Of a stretch of DNA of 64,000 nt, positions 27,058 to 35,451 are shown piece after piece. The number at the start of each line of letters is the position of its first letter. Positions within the stretch are counted from its first letter, which is position 1. The position numbers and the translations under genes are program-made. The notes beneath the pieces are model-generated. The model was not told the origin of the DNA and searched no databases. It saw nothing but the letters and a program-made list of their open reading frames with translations. The stretch is from DATJLY01 sp963729295. Its GTDB lineage: Bacteria > Pseudomonadota > Alphaproteobacteria > ATCC43930 > CGMCC-115725. Location of the stretch: NCBI GenBank assembly GCA_963729295.1, contig CAVSNJ010000027.1:282614-346613 (forward strand), written 5' to 3'.

Positions 27058-27972
27058 CTACGAGGCGGACGCGGCCGCGGGCTCCCTTTGCGCGACCCGC
27101 TCGCGTGCCGCTTGCGCCGGACGCGAGCGCAGGTCGAGGCGCAGGGTCAGGCAGAAGGCCGAGCCGCCGCTCCGCGCGAACGCGGCGAGCGAGCTCTCGA
27201 TGACACGGTAGCCGCGCTCGCCGAGACGCTCGCGGAGCCCGTCGCCGCAGCGCGACATGACGATGGCGTCATCGATGCAGACGGCGTTGGCGGCGAGATA
27301 TGCGGCATCCTCGGGCGCCACGGCAATGCGCAGCTCGGGCTTCACGCGCGCATGGATCTCGCTCAGACCCTCGTCGGTGAAAGCCTCCGGCACGTAGAGC
27401 ACCTCGCCGCCGGTCAACGGATTGAGCGCGGTGTCCATGTGATAGAAGCGCGGGTCGGCGAGCTGGAGCGCAACCGTCTCGACGCCGAGGATGTCCTCGA
27501 CATAAGGCCGCGCGGTGAGGCTCGAGCGCGGCCCGTGCCCCATCCAGTAGAGCTGCCGCGTCGCGTCGAACACGCAATCGCCCGCGCCCTCGAGGAAAAC
27601 CCCATCGGGGAGCTCGTGGATTTCCGCGATCTGGTGCTTCGCCTGAAGCTTCTCGAAGGCGCGGCGAAAGACCGGCTCCTCGCCCTGGCGCTCGGGGTGG
27701 CGGAAGCGCGCGAGCAGCGCCTTGCCGTCCATCACCACGGCGGAGTTGGCGGTGAAGACGAGGTCGGGCAGGCCGGGCTCGGGCGGCACGAGCACGATCT
27801 CCGCGCCCAGATCCTTGAGGCGCGCCTCGAGCGCGCGCCATTCGCGCCGCGCCGCCGCCGCCAGCGATTTCGCTTCGCTCGCCCAGCTCTTCGGGTCCAT
27901 CCACGGATTGATGGCATAGGTCACGCCGAAATGGCTTGGCCGGCACATCAGGATGCGCGGGGAATTCGTCAT
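27058..27972 (-). CDS. Amidinotransferase-superfamily enzyme (arginine deiminase/dihydrolase-like)
   Basis: 304 aa. The guanidine-modifying-enzyme core is complete: YAINPWM near the start, PDLVFTANSAVV, RHPERQGEEPVF, LEGAGDCVFD, YHMDTALNPL (His and Asp), ANAVCIDDAIVM and the nucleophilic Cys in SGGSAFCLTLRL. Members remove the guanidine nitrogen of arginine or methylarginine, either to citrulline or, in ArgZ/AgrE-type enzymes, right to ornithine. The gene lies 16 bases after rocD on the same strand, so arginine to ornithine to glutamate semialdehyde is the likely route. Which of the two reactions it carries out is inference. Confidence 0.85.
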   Translation of the reverse strand: MTNSPRILMCRPSHFGVTYAINPWMDPKSWASEAKSLAAAARREWRALEARLKDLGAEIVLVPPEPGLPDLVFTANSAVVMDGKALLARFRHPERQGEEPVFRRAFEKLQAKHQIAEIHELPDGVFLEGAGDCVFDATRQLYWMGHGPRSSLTARPYVEDILGVETVALQLADPRFYHMDTALNPLTGGEVLYVPEAFTDEGLSEIHARVKPELRIAVAPEDAAYLAANAVCIDDAIVMSRCGDGLRERLGERGYRVIESSLAAFARSGGSAFCLTLRLDLRSRPAQAARERVAQREPAAASAS

Positions 27973-27988
27973 GGGAGTTTCTTCTCCT

Positions 27989-29209
27989 TTACGCGGCAGG
28001 ACGGAGATGACTCGCTTCGATCTCGCGCAGCACCTCCTCGAACCGGTCGAGCGCCCAGTTGAGAACGTGCGCGGCGATGACGAGCGGCGGCGCGAAGCGC
28101 ACGACCGTGTCGTGCGTGTCCTTCGACAGCACGCCCTTCTGCATGAGCCGCTCGCACACTTCGCGCGCGCTGGCGTAGCGCGGATCGACCTCGGCGCCGA
28201 CCAGAAGGCCGCGGCCGCGAATCTCCTTCAGCACCGGACTCTTGATCGCGCCCAAGCGCGCCAGCATGTGCGCGCCGAGATTTCGGCTGCGCTCGACGAG
28301 GCCCTCGTCCTCCATCACCGCGAGCGCTTCCAAGCCGACCGCGGCCGCAAGCGGATTGCCGCCGAAGGTCGAGCCGTGCGAGCCCGGCGTGAAGACGTCC
28401 ATGAGCGCGCGCTTGCCGACGAGCGCCGAGACCGGCAGCACGCCGCCGCCCAGCGCCTTGCCGAGCACGAGCCCGTCCGGCACGGCGTTCTCGTGCTGGA
28501 ACGCGAACCACGCGCCGGTGCGGCCAAGCCCGGTCTGCACCTCGTCGAAGATGAGGAGGACGTTGCTCTCGTCGCACAAGCGCCGCAGCCCCGCGAGATA
28601 GCCCGGAGGCGGCACCACGATCCCGCCCTCGCCCTGGATCGGCTCGATCAGGATCGCGGCCGTCTCGGGCGTGATCGCGCGGCGCATCGCCTCGAGATCG
28701 CCGAACGGCACGGCGCGGAATCCGGGCGTGAATGGCCCGAACCCGTCGCGATAGGACTCCTCGCTCGAGAACCCGACGATGGTGGTGGTGCGGCCGTGGA
28801 AATTTCCCTCGGCGACGATGATCTCGGCGCGGCCCGCGGCGATGCACTTGACGCGATAGCCCCAGCGCCGCGCCGCCTTGATGGCCGTCTCGACCGCCTC
28901 GGCGCCGGTGTTCATCGGCAGCGCCCGGTCCATCCCGGTGACTTGGCACAGCTTCGCCAGGAACGCGCCGAGCCGGTCGGTGTGATATGCGCGCGAGCAC
29001 ACGGCCAAGCGCCGCGCCTGCCCTTCGAGCGCCGCCAGGATGCGCGGATGCGCATGACCGTGGCTCACGGCGGAATAGGCGCTCATCATGTCGACATAGC
29101 GGCGACCGTCGGCATCCCACAGGAAAGCCCCGTCCCCGCGCGTCAGCACGACCGGCATCGGGTCGTAATTGCGGGCGGCCCAGCGGGCCTCGAGCTCGAT
29201 CGAATCCAT
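27989..29209 (-). CDS. rocD: Ornithine-oxo-acid aminotransferase
   Basis: 406 aa from the ATG at 29209 (GAGG 8 bases upstream); an ATG at 29218 is in frame but too close to that RBS. Class III PLP aminotransferase: DMMSAYSAVSHGHAHPRI, MNTGAEAVETAIKAARRWGY, GNFHGRTTTIVGFS, IFDEVQTGLGRTG and the PLP Lys in LGKALGGGVLPVSA. The YSAVSHGH and MNTGAEAVE patterns are those of ornithine aminotransferase rather than ArgD. It makes glutamate-5-semialdehyde from ornithine. Confidence 0.93.
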   Translation of the reverse strand: MDSIELEARWAARNYDPMPVVLTRGDGAFLWDADGRRYVDMMSAYSAVSHGHAHPRILAALEGQARRLAVCSRAYHTDRLGAFLAKLCQVTGMDRALPMNTGAEAVETAIKAARRWGYRVKCIAAGRAEIIVAEGNFHGRTTTIVGFSSEESYRDGFGPFTPGFRAVPFGDLEAMRRAITPETAAILIEPIQGEGGIVVPPPGYLAGLRRLCDESNVLLIFDEVQTGLGRTGAWFAFQHENAVPDGLVLGKALGGGVLPVSALVGKRALMDVFTPGSHGSTFGGNPLAAAVGLEALAVMEDEGLVERSRNLGAHMLARLGAIKSPVLKEIRGRGLLVGAEVDPRYASAREVCERLMQKGVLSKDTHDTVVRFAPPLVIAAHVLNWALDRFEEVLREIEASHLRPAA

Positions 29210-29221
29210 CTCGCGCATCCT

Positions 29222-29256
29222 CTTACAACATGCGTATTAATTGCTCATTGAACGCC
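29222..29256 (-). promoter_or_regulatory. AT-rich rocD upstream region, possible Lrp-type operator
   Basis: The segment contains ACATGCGTATTAATTGCTCA, clearly AT-rich against its surroundings, and lies just upstream of rocD and downstream of the Lrp/AsnC gene. AT-rich, poorly conserved sites are typical for Lrp-family proteins. No consensus hexamers were fitted with confidence. Confidence 0.3.
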
Positions 29257-29322
29257 GCCAGACGCGCCGAACTCCGGGCCCCAAACAGCAGAATCTGTCG
29301 AATTGGCCGATGGTCCCGGCAA

Positions 29323-29820
29323 CTATCTGCTGCGCGGCCCAAGCAGCGCCGCCGGGTAGCCGGCGAATCGCCGGACCGCCCGCAGCACGACGTGGCTGAC
29401 GATCCGGCCGACGCCGATCCCGCCGTCGAGGAGTTCCGACGTCAGCTCCTCGTAGCGGCCAAGGTCGGCGCAGACGATGCGCGCGACATAGTCGAAGGCG
29501 CCGCTCACTTCCCAGCATTCGACGATCTCGTCGATCGATCTGAGGCGGCGCTCGACCTGGTCGCGGCGCGCGCCGCTGTCGAGCGCGATCTCGGAGATCA
29601 CCGTCACCGGCCGCGACAGGCGGTCGATGTCGATCGCGGCGTTGAAGCCGGTGACGATGCCGGCGGCGATGAGGCGCCGCACGCGCTCGAGGCAGGGGCG
29701 CGGCGTCAATCCCACGCGGCCGGCGAGCGCATCATAGGTCATGCGCCCGTCGCGTTGCAGCGCCGCCAGGATCTTGACGTCGATCGCATCGAGCCCGCGC
29801 GTCCGCCGTGCTGTCGGCAT
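29323..29820 (-). CDS. Lrp/AsnC family transcriptional regulator
   Basis: 165 aa from the ATG at 29820. The HTH is LDAIDVKILAALQRDGRMTY followed by LAGRVGLTPRPCLERVRRL; the RAM/AsnC ligand domain follows with VSGAFDYVARIVCADLGRYE. It sits upstream of rocD and the amidinotransferase on the same strand, with 113 bases to rocD. Lrp-type regulators often control neighbouring amino acid catabolism, so activation by arginine or ornithine is a fair inference. Confidence 0.92.
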   Translation of the reverse strand: MPTARRTRGLDAIDVKILAALQRDGRMTYDALAGRVGLTPRPCLERVRRLIAAGIVTGFNAAIDIDRLSRPVTVISEIALDSGARRDQVERRLRSIDEIVECWEVSGAFDYVARIVCADLGRYEELTSELLDGGIGVGRIVSHVVLRAVRRFAGYPAALLGPRSR

Positions 29821-29875
29821 GAGGCGAAAGGTACAGGCATCGTCAGCCTCGCGCCATCGCCGCCGACGCGCGTGT

Positions 29876-30010
29876 CCCTCTCCGCCCGCTTGCGGGGGGA
29901 GAGGGAGGGACCCATCGCCGAAGCGATGGGAGGGTGAGGTGGGTGTTTGCGGGCGCAAGGGCAGTCCCCCCACCTCACCCAACCCTCTCCGCCCCCGGGG
30001 GCGGCGAGGG
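29876..30010. repeat. 135-bp palindromic repeat, copy 1
   Basis: Chain of hairpins: CCCTCTCC/GGAGAGGG, CCCATCGC/GCGATGGG, GGGTGAGGTGGG/CCCACCTCACCC around a GTTTGCG...CAAGGG loop, then CCCTCTCCGCCCC/GGGGGCGGCGAGGG. A near-identical second copy lies at 31439-31572. It occupies the gap between the Lrp gene and the GNAT gene. Confidence 0.85.
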
Positions 30011-30048
30011 AGTCGCAGCTTCCGGGGACACGCTCTACGCTCCCCCGC

Positions 30049-30993
30049 ATGAACGGCGAGATTACCTACCGGCCGATGCGCGCGGCGGACCTGCCCGGGG
30101 CCGACCGCGTCTTCCGCATGGCGTTCGGCACCTGGTTCGGCCTTGCCGATCCGATACAGTTCCGCGGCGGCGAGCCGGGCGTGCTCGAGCCGCGCTTCTG
30201 GTCCTATCCCGACGGCGGCAGCGTCGCCTGGCGCGACAACGCGATCGTCGGCTTCTCCTTCGCGAGCCGCTGGGGCAGTCTCGGCGTGCTCGGGCCCGTG
30301 GCGGTGCTGCCGGAGCTGTGGCGGCACGGCGTCGCCCGCCGCCTCGTCGCCGCGGCGCTCGACATCATGGCGCGGTGGCGCTCGCCGCTGGCCGGGCTCT
30401 ACACATTCCCGCAGAGCGCGCTCCATCTCCGGCTCTACCAGTCGTTCGATTTCTGGCCGCGCCACCTCTCGCCGGTGATGGCGAAGCCGGTCGCGATCCG
30501 CGTGGCGATCCCCGAGGTGATCTCGCTCGGCTCATCCGCCGACCGCCCGGCGCTCGCCGCTTCCTGCCGCGAGTTGGCGGGGGGTCTCCATCCCGGCCTC
30601 GACCTCGAGCGCGAGATCGCGGTGGTGCTGGAGCGCGGCCCCGGCGACGTCCTCGCGCTCACCGCTGGCTCGCGCGTCATGGGCTTCGCCATCTGCCATT
30701 GCGGCGCCGGCAGCGAGGCCGGCTCGAAGCAGGCGCTCGTGAAGTTCGCGATGGTGCGGGAAGGCCCGGGCGCGGCCGACCGGCTGCGCCGCCTCATCGC
30801 CGGGTGCGAGAGCTACGCCGCATCGCGCAGCGTCGCGCGCATCCTTTGCAGCAGTTCGACCGGGCGGATCGGCGCCTACCGCGTGCTGTGCGAGGTGGGG
30901 TTCCGCACCGAGGTGCCGTTCGTGACGATGCACCGGCCGTATGGCCCCGCCTATGACGGCCCCGACCACTGGGTCCTGGACGACTGGCGCTGA
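30049..30993 (+). CDS. GNAT family N-acetyltransferase
   Basis: 314 aa. The N-terminal GNAT unit reads ITYRPMRAADLPGADRVFRM, VAVLPELWRHGVARRLVAAA (acetyl-CoA loop) and LRLYQSFDFWPRH. The C-terminal half looks like a second, degenerate acyltransferase fold (RVMGFAICHCG, RIGAYRVLCEVGFRTEV). The start ATG at 30049 lies just after repeat copy 1. The substrate is unknown. Confidence 0.82.
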   Translation: MNGEITYRPMRAADLPGADRVFRMAFGTWFGLADPIQFRGGEPGVLEPRFWSYPDGGSVAWRDNAIVGFSFASRWGSLGVLGPVAVLPELWRHGVARRLVAAALDIMARWRSPLAGLYTFPQSALHLRLYQSFDFWPRHLSPVMAKPVAIRVAIPEVISLGSSADRPALAASCRELAGGLHPGLDLEREIAVVLERGPGDVLALTAGSRVMGFAICHCGAGSEAGSKQALVKFAMVREGPGAADRLRRLIAGCESYAASRSVARILCSSSTGRIGAYRVLCEVGFRTEVPFVTMHRPYGPAYDGPDHWVLDDWR

Positions 30994-31438
30994 CCCACCT
31001 CTCGTGGTGACACTCCCCTTCGAGTCGCAGCACCCGAGTCGCGCGGTCCGACGGCGTCCGAACTGCGCCATGCCCATCAATGAGTATCCGCGCCGAACAC
31101 ACGGCATGAGCTTTCGGCCGCAACATTCTGATCTGACTGTAAATTACGTATTTTAGCGTTCATTTTCCACTCTCTTGCAATCGCTCTCCCGGCTCTTTCA
31201 ATTACTTTTGGCGCCCCGCTGCTGCGCAAATTCGGGGGTTTCTCGCCGCCTTCGCCGCCATTCGCCGAGCCTCGCCAGGGCCGGCTCTGGCGACAGTATC
31301 TGTATACTATTTACGTACATCTGTCAAGTGGAGAAATTGGCGTTCGTGCGGCGCGAAGCCGAGCGCCTGGAGCGCGTGCGCCTCATCCAGGAAGCGTGCC
31401 GCCCGAAATCGGCCCCCGTGCCGGCGTAGGGCGACGCG
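30994..31438. other. Intergenic stretch with no convincing gene
   Basis: About 445 bases between the GNAT gene and repeat copy 2, with two AT-rich patches (31121-31220 and 31295-31345) unlike the GC-rich surroundings. Small reading frames exist, such as a 40-codon minus-strand frame at 31320-31198 (MYVNSIQILSPEPALARLGE at its start), but none has family support or a good RBS. A promoter-like element at 31299-31327 overlaps that frame's start. Confidence 0.6.
31299..31327 (-). promoter_or_regulatory. Promoter-like element with GTACGTAAAT spacer (copy A)
   Basis: Read on the minus strand: TTGACA at 31327-31322, then GATGTACGTAAATAGTA as a 17-base spacer, then TACAGA. The GTACGTAAAT core and flanks recur at 49143-49171 in front of an apparent operon (22 of 28 positions identical). 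No clear gene lies downstream of this copy. Confidence 0.4.
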
Positions 31439-31572
31439 CCCTCTCCGCCCGCTTGCGGGGGAGAGGGAGGGACCCATCGCGGAGCGATGGGAGGGTGAGG
31501 TGGGTGTTTGCGGAGGCAAGGGATTCGCCCACCTCACCCCGACCCTCTCCGCCCCTCGGGGCGGAGAGGGAG
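31439..31572. repeat. 135-bp palindromic repeat, copy 2
   Basis: Same chain of hairpins as at 29876-30010 with only scattered differences, for example GCGGAGCGATGGG against GCCGAAGCGATGGG. It ends 11 bases from the amidase stop, so transcripts of the amidase operon would end with or run into this structure. Confidence 0.85.
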
Positions 31573-31583
31573 AGAGCGGTGCA

Positions 31584-32975
31584 TTACTGCGCGATCGCCG
31601 GGCGGCGCGCGCGCCAAATCATCGCGCGCTCGTAGGCATGGCCGGCGCGCAGCAGCGTCGGCTCGTCGAACGGCTTGGCGATGAGCTGCATCGCCAGCGG
31701 CAATCCCTCTTCGCCGTAGCCGGTGCAGACCGACAGCGCCGGAAATCCCGTGACGTTGCAGGCCGAGGTGAAATTCGGCTGCTCGACGATGCCCCATTTC
31801 GGTACGCGGTCGATGCGCGGCGCCTCGGCCGGCACGGTCGCGGTGAGAAGGATGTCGAGATCCTGCATCGCGCGCGCCATCTCGGCGGTGAGCGCGCGGC
31901 GGCGGCGTTGCGCCTCGACATAGTCGGTGGCGCCGATGAGCGCGCCAAGGACGAGGCGGTCGCGCAGCAGCTCGCCGTATTTCTCTATGCTCCCCCGCAT
32001 CCATTGGGCGTGGATGCAGAAGCCCTCGGCCAAGAGGATGACGAGGCCAGTGGCGCGCCAGTCGATGAGCGGCGAGAGTTTCACGTCGCGGATCTCCGCG
32101 CCCTCGCGCCGGTAGAAATCGATGGCGCCTTCGAGGCCGTTGCGCGTCGCCTCGTTGACCGGGTTCTGGCGCTCGTGGAAATCGCGCACGATGCCGATGC
32201 GCAGGCCCCTCGCGCCATTGCCGAGGCGCGCGGAGAAATCCGGCACGGGGCGATTGGCGCTCGCCGGGTCGTCGGCATCGAAGCCCGCGACCGCTTGCAG
32301 CAGGATGGCGCAATCCTCGACCGTCCACGCCATCGGCCCGGCATGATCGAGCGACCAGGCGAGCGGGATGATGCCGGTGCGCGGCACGAGACCGTAGGTC
32401 GGCTTCAGCCCGGCCAGGCCGCAGAGCGCGGCCGGGAGCCGGATCGAGCCGCCCGTGTCGGAGCCCATGCCAGCGAGGATCATGCCGCTCGCCACCGCCG
32501 CGCCCGTGCCGCTCGACGAGCCGCCGGTGAAGTGATCGGGGTTCCACGGGTTGCGCGCCGGCGGCCACGGCAGGTCGAAGGACGGGCCGCCGAACGCGAA
32601 CTCGTGCGTCGCGAGCTTGCCGAGGAGCACCGTGCCCGCAGCCGCGAGCCGCGCGGTGCAGGTCGAATCCCGCTCCGGTCTCCGGCCCATGAGCTGGCGC
32701 GAATGCGCCGTCGTCGGCATGTCCTTGGTGTCGTAGATGTCCTTCAAGCCGATCGGGATGCCGTGCAGCTTCGTGCGCGGTCCGTCCGTCCCGATCGCGG
32801 CTTCCGCAGCGCGTGCGCTCGCCAGCGCGCGGTCGGCCGCGAGATGCAGGAACGCATGGAGCGAGGGATCGAGCCGCGCGATCCGGTCGAGGCAAGCTCC
32901 TGTCAGCTCGACCGGCGAGAGCTCGCGCTTGGCGATGAGCGAGGCCGCTTGCGTGATCGTCCAGAACTCGCTCAC
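31584..32975 (-). CDS. Amidase signature family enzyme
   Basis: 463 aa, GTG start at 32975 overlapping the small upstream gene's stop (GTGA). The Ser-cisSer-Lys triad is present: K78 in GIPIGLKDIYD, cis-Ser S153 in FTGGSSSGTGAAVASG and nucleophile S177 in GSDTGGSIRLPAAL, 24 residues apart as in characterised amidases. It hydrolyses a C-N amide bond. It is the last gene of a cupin-AtzG-like-amidase operon, so the substrate may be an aromatic amide or a ring-cleavage product; that is inference. Confidence 0.92.
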   Translation of the reverse strand: MSEFWTITQAASLIAKRELSPVELTGACLDRIARLDPSLHAFLHLAADRALASARAAEAAIGTDGPRTKLHGIPIGLKDIYDTKDMPTTAHSRQLMGRRPERDSTCTARLAAAGTVLLGKLATHEFAFGGPSFDLPWPPARNPWNPDHFTGGSSSGTGAAVASGMILAGMGSDTGGSIRLPAALCGLAGLKPTYGLVPRTGIIPLAWSLDHAGPMAWTVEDCAILLQAVAGFDADDPASANRPVPDFSARLGNGARGLRIGIVRDFHERQNPVNEATRNGLEGAIDFYRREGAEIRDVKLSPLIDWRATGLVILLAEGFCIHAQWMRGSIEKYGELLRDRLVLGALIGATDYVEAQRRRRALTAEMARAMQDLDILLTATVPAEAPRIDRVPKWGIVEQPNFTSACNVTGFPALSVCTGYGEEGLPLAMQLIAKPFDEPTLLRAGHAYERAMIWRARRPAIAQ

Positions 32976-33166
32976 CGCGCGTCGTCCGGGATGGTGTAGA
33001 TGGTCGCGGGCTCCGCCTCGGGCGGGACGTGCCCGCGCACCCGCTCGATGAGCTGCTCGAGGCTGCCCCAGGCGCGATAGATCTCGGCCTTCTGCGCCTC
33101 GGTGAGAGTGAGCCCGGCGCGCGCCACCAAGCCATCGAACGCGGCGCGGGTGAGCGGAGCCGCCAT
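32972..33166 (-). CDS. AtzG-like small protein (DUF4089-type)
   Basis: 64 aa from the ATG at 33166, which overlaps the cupin stop. All-helical short chain: FDGLVARAGLTLTEAQKAEI, YRAWGSLEQLIERVRG and a tail PPEAEPATIYTIPDD. Position just before an amidase and the length fit AtzG/DUF4089 proteins, which bind AtzE-type amidases much as GatC supports GatA. It likely forms a complex with the downstream amidase. Confidence 0.65.
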   Translation of the reverse strand: MAAPLTRAAFDGLVARAGLTLTEAQKAEIYRAWGSLEQLIERVRGHVPPEAEPATIYTIPDDAR

Positions 33167-34362
33167 CACGCCAGTTCCACGACCATGCCGTCCGTGGCGC
33201 GGCCCTGGGCGCGGTACTGACCGATCTTCTGCAACAGCGGCGCATCGGAGACGGCATAGAGGATCGCGTCATCCGCGCCCGCGCTCGAATGCCGCCGCCA
33301 CAGGAAATTCGGCACGACGAAGAAGTCGTTCTCCTGCCACTCGAGCCGCGATCCTGCGACCTCGGTCGCGCCGCTGCCGACGATGACGCAATAGAGCGTG
33401 CTCGCGGTCTCGCGCTTCCAGGCCGTCGTCTCGCCCGCGCGCAGGAGCTGCGCCGAATATTCGAGCGTCGGGAAAACCGGCGCGCCGTTGCCCGGATTGA
33501 CGAAGCGCAGCCGCGCTCCCTCGTAGGGATCGCCCGCCTCGCCGCGCAAGCCGTCGAGCGCGGCGTGGATCGCGGCGCCGCGATATTGCAGCATCGGCGT
33601 GCCGCCGCTCCAGGGGCCGCGATGATCCGGCGCGAAGCTCGGCACCATGCCGCCCGCGCCGAACATGCGCCCGGAATAGTTTGGCGCCTCGCGCGCCTTC
33701 TGCGCCCGCGCGTTCGCTTCGCGCTCGCCGGAAAAGCCCTCGTCGAGCCAGCCGCAATCAAGATACTCGACGAGCGGCCAGTCGAGAATGTCGGCCCAGA
33801 TCACCGGCTCGCCATCCTCGTTGCCGTGATCGTGCCAAGTGCCCGACGGCGTAAAGATCAAGTCGCCGCGCTCGGCGACGCAGCGCTCGCCCTCGATCGT
33901 GGTGTAGCCGCCCTTGGCCGAGAGGATGGTGCGGCTGGCGTTCGGTGTGTGGCGATGGACCGGCGCCACGTCGCCCGGATTGTAGATCGAGATGGCGCAG
34001 CGGATGACGCTCGAGACCTGCAACCTGCCGCCGAGGCCCGGATTGGTGAGCAGGAATTGCTGGCGGTCGGCGAACTCGATCGGTGGCACGTCGGCAGTCC
34101 TGGCGATCTCCGCGATCCGCGCGAGATAGGGCGCGATGTCGCGCCAGCGCCACAGGCAGGGCACGGCCTTCATCTGCCCCGCGGCGACGCGGCCCGAAGC
34201 GAGCGGCGCCTCGGCTTCGTTGCCGTAATCGCGGAACCACGGGCGCTGCGCCGGCGCGTTCGCTTCGGTCCTGAGCCAGATGTTGAGCGCCCGCGCCTCG
34301 CCGTTGAGGCGCTCCATCGCCGCGCGGGCATCGGACGATATCTTGCCGCGAGCCTCGTCCAT
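33166..34362 (-). CDS. Gentisate 1,2-dioxygenase-like bicupin
   Basis: 398 aa from the ATG at 34362. The N-terminal cupin has the iron ligands in PVHRHTPNASRTILSAKGGY and TPSGTWHDHGNEDGEPVIW, very like gentisate dioxygenases. The C-terminal cupin (TTAWKRETASTLYCVIVGSG, FVVPNFLWRRHSS) is less conserved. Family members cleave the ring of gentisate, 1-hydroxy-2-naphthoate or aminosalicylates with Fe(II). It is first in the operon with the AtzG-like protein and amidase. Confidence 0.85.
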   Translation of the reverse strand: MDEARGKISSDARAAMERLNGEARALNIWLRTEANAPAQRPWFRDYGNEAEAPLASGRVAAGQMKAVPCLWRWRDIAPYLARIAEIARTADVPPIEFADRQQFLLTNPGLGGRLQVSSVIRCAISIYNPGDVAPVHRHTPNASRTILSAKGGYTTIEGERCVAERGDLIFTPSGTWHDHGNEDGEPVIWADILDWPLVEYLDCGWLDEGFSGEREANARAQKAREAPNYSGRMFGAGGMVPSFAPDHRGPWSGGTPMLQYRGAAIHAALDGLRGEAGDPYEGARLRFVNPGNGAPVFPTLEYSAQLLRAGETTAWKRETASTLYCVIVGSGATEVAGSRLEWQENDFFVVPNFLWRRHSSAGADDAILYAVSDAPLLQKIGQYRAQGRATDGMVVELA

Positions 34363-34394
34363 GGCGCGCACTCTAGCCGAGCGCCGCCCAACCG

Positions 34395-35021
34395 TCACTG
34401 GCCGCGGAACTCGCGCCGCACCAGGAGCGGATAGAGCAGGAGCCCGGCGACGAAGCCGCCGATATGCGCGACCCACGCCACCGGCTCACCCTCGGCGCCC
34501 ATGCCCGAGACGCCCGCCACGGTGTTCATCGCGAACCACAGCACGACCAGGAGCCAGAAGCCGCGGCGGAAGATCGAAAACCGCAGGATGCCGCCGAACA
34601 AGCCGCTGATCGCCGCCGAGGCGCCGACCATGGCATCCTGCGCCGCGGGATCGAGCGCATATTCGGCCAACGCGCCGACGATGCCGCAGACGAGATAGAA
34701 GACGAGGAAGCGCGGCGGGCCCAGACGCTGCTCGACGCCGGCGCCGAACGCGGCGAGGCCGAGCATGTTGACGGCGATATGGGCGAAGCCCGCGTGGATG
34801 AACTGATAGGTGACGGGATCGACGAAGGCCAAGAAATTCAGCGATGGATAACGCGCCGGGACGAAGCCCAGAAGATCGCTGACCCGATCGTCGAGCCCGC
34901 CGGGGAGCACGAGCATCACGGCAAATACGACGACGTTCGCGACGATCAGCGCCTTCGTCGCCGGCGGCAGATGGAACATGGGCTGCCGCGGCGCGGCATT
35001 GTCGCTGCTCACACGATCCAT
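34395..35021 (-). CDS. Rhomboid family intramembrane serine protease
   Basis: 208 aa, six membrane helices. FIHAGFAHIAVNMLGLAAFG gives the HxxxN of helix 2, GASAAISGLFGGILRF the serine of helix 4, and AWVAHIGGFVAGLL the catalytic His of helix 6. The serine motif is GASA instead of the usual GASG. It lies 32 bases downstream of the cupin-gene start but is separately transcribed on the minus strand, upstream of it, and diverges from the PilZ gene. Confidence 0.9.
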   Translation of the reverse strand: MDRVSSDNAAPRQPMFHLPPATKALIVANVVVFAVMLVLPGGLDDRVSDLLGFVPARYPSLNFLAFVDPVTYQFIHAGFAHIAVNMLGLAAFGAGVEQRLGPPRFLVFYLVCGIVGALAEYALDPAAQDAMVGASAAISGLFGGILRFSIFRRGFWLLVVLWFAMNTVAGVSGMGAEGEPVAWVAHIGGFVAGLLLYPLLVRREFRGQ

Positions 35022-35075
35022 CGTCGCGGCCGGGTAACGTTCGGTCAACACTTTGCGGCCTAGGCTTTTCCCGCC

Positions 35076-35426
35076 ATGGAAGCCGCGCCGACACCCGCAA
35101 CCGCCGAGACCGCGCCGCCGATCACGCCCGCCGAGCGCCGCCGGTTCGAGCGCGTCAGCGTCAGTTTCTTCGGCACCGTGCGGCTTGCGGCGGGCGGCGT
35201 CTGCGAGTGTCTCGTCATCGATCTGTCGCGCGGCGGCGCCAAGATCGTGCTCGGCGAGGCGTTGCCGATCGCGTCCGCCGACGCGCTCGCGCTCGAGATC
35301 GAGAAATTCGGCGTCTTCCGCGCCGAGGCGGTGTGGCGGCGCGGTACGTTCCTGGGCATCAGATTCTGCGAGCCGCCCCAGACCGTCGGCGCCGCCTTCA
35401 GGAGCTTCCTGCCGCCCGCGAATTGA
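35076..35426 (+). CDS. PilZ domain protein (c-di-GMP binding)
   Basis: 116 aa. A disordered Ala/Pro/Thr N-terminus is followed by the c-di-GMP motifs: RRRFERVSVS (RxxxR) and DLSRGGAKIVLGE (D/NxSxxG), then the barrel ending TFLGIRFCEPPQ. A single-domain PilZ receptor, probably cytoplasmic. It is divergent from the rhomboid gene with 54 bases between. Confidence 0.88.
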   Translation: MEAAPTPATAETAPPITPAERRRFERVSVSFFGTVRLAAGGVCECLVIDLSRGGAKIVLGEALPIASADALALEIEKFGVFRAEAVWRRGTFLGIRFCEPPQTVGAAFRSFLPPAN

Positions 35427-35451
35427 CGCGGATTTGTGATAAATTCGCGGC

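Noticed and set aside
31175..31429. 84-codon plus-strand frame in the intergenic stretch
   Set aside because: No RBS, no recognisable domain, and it crosses both AT-rich and GC-rich patches; not called as a gene.
29876..31572. CRISPR array or transposon ends
   Set aside because: Only two copies 1.56 kb apart, each internally palindromic, with no spacer array and no transposase between them.
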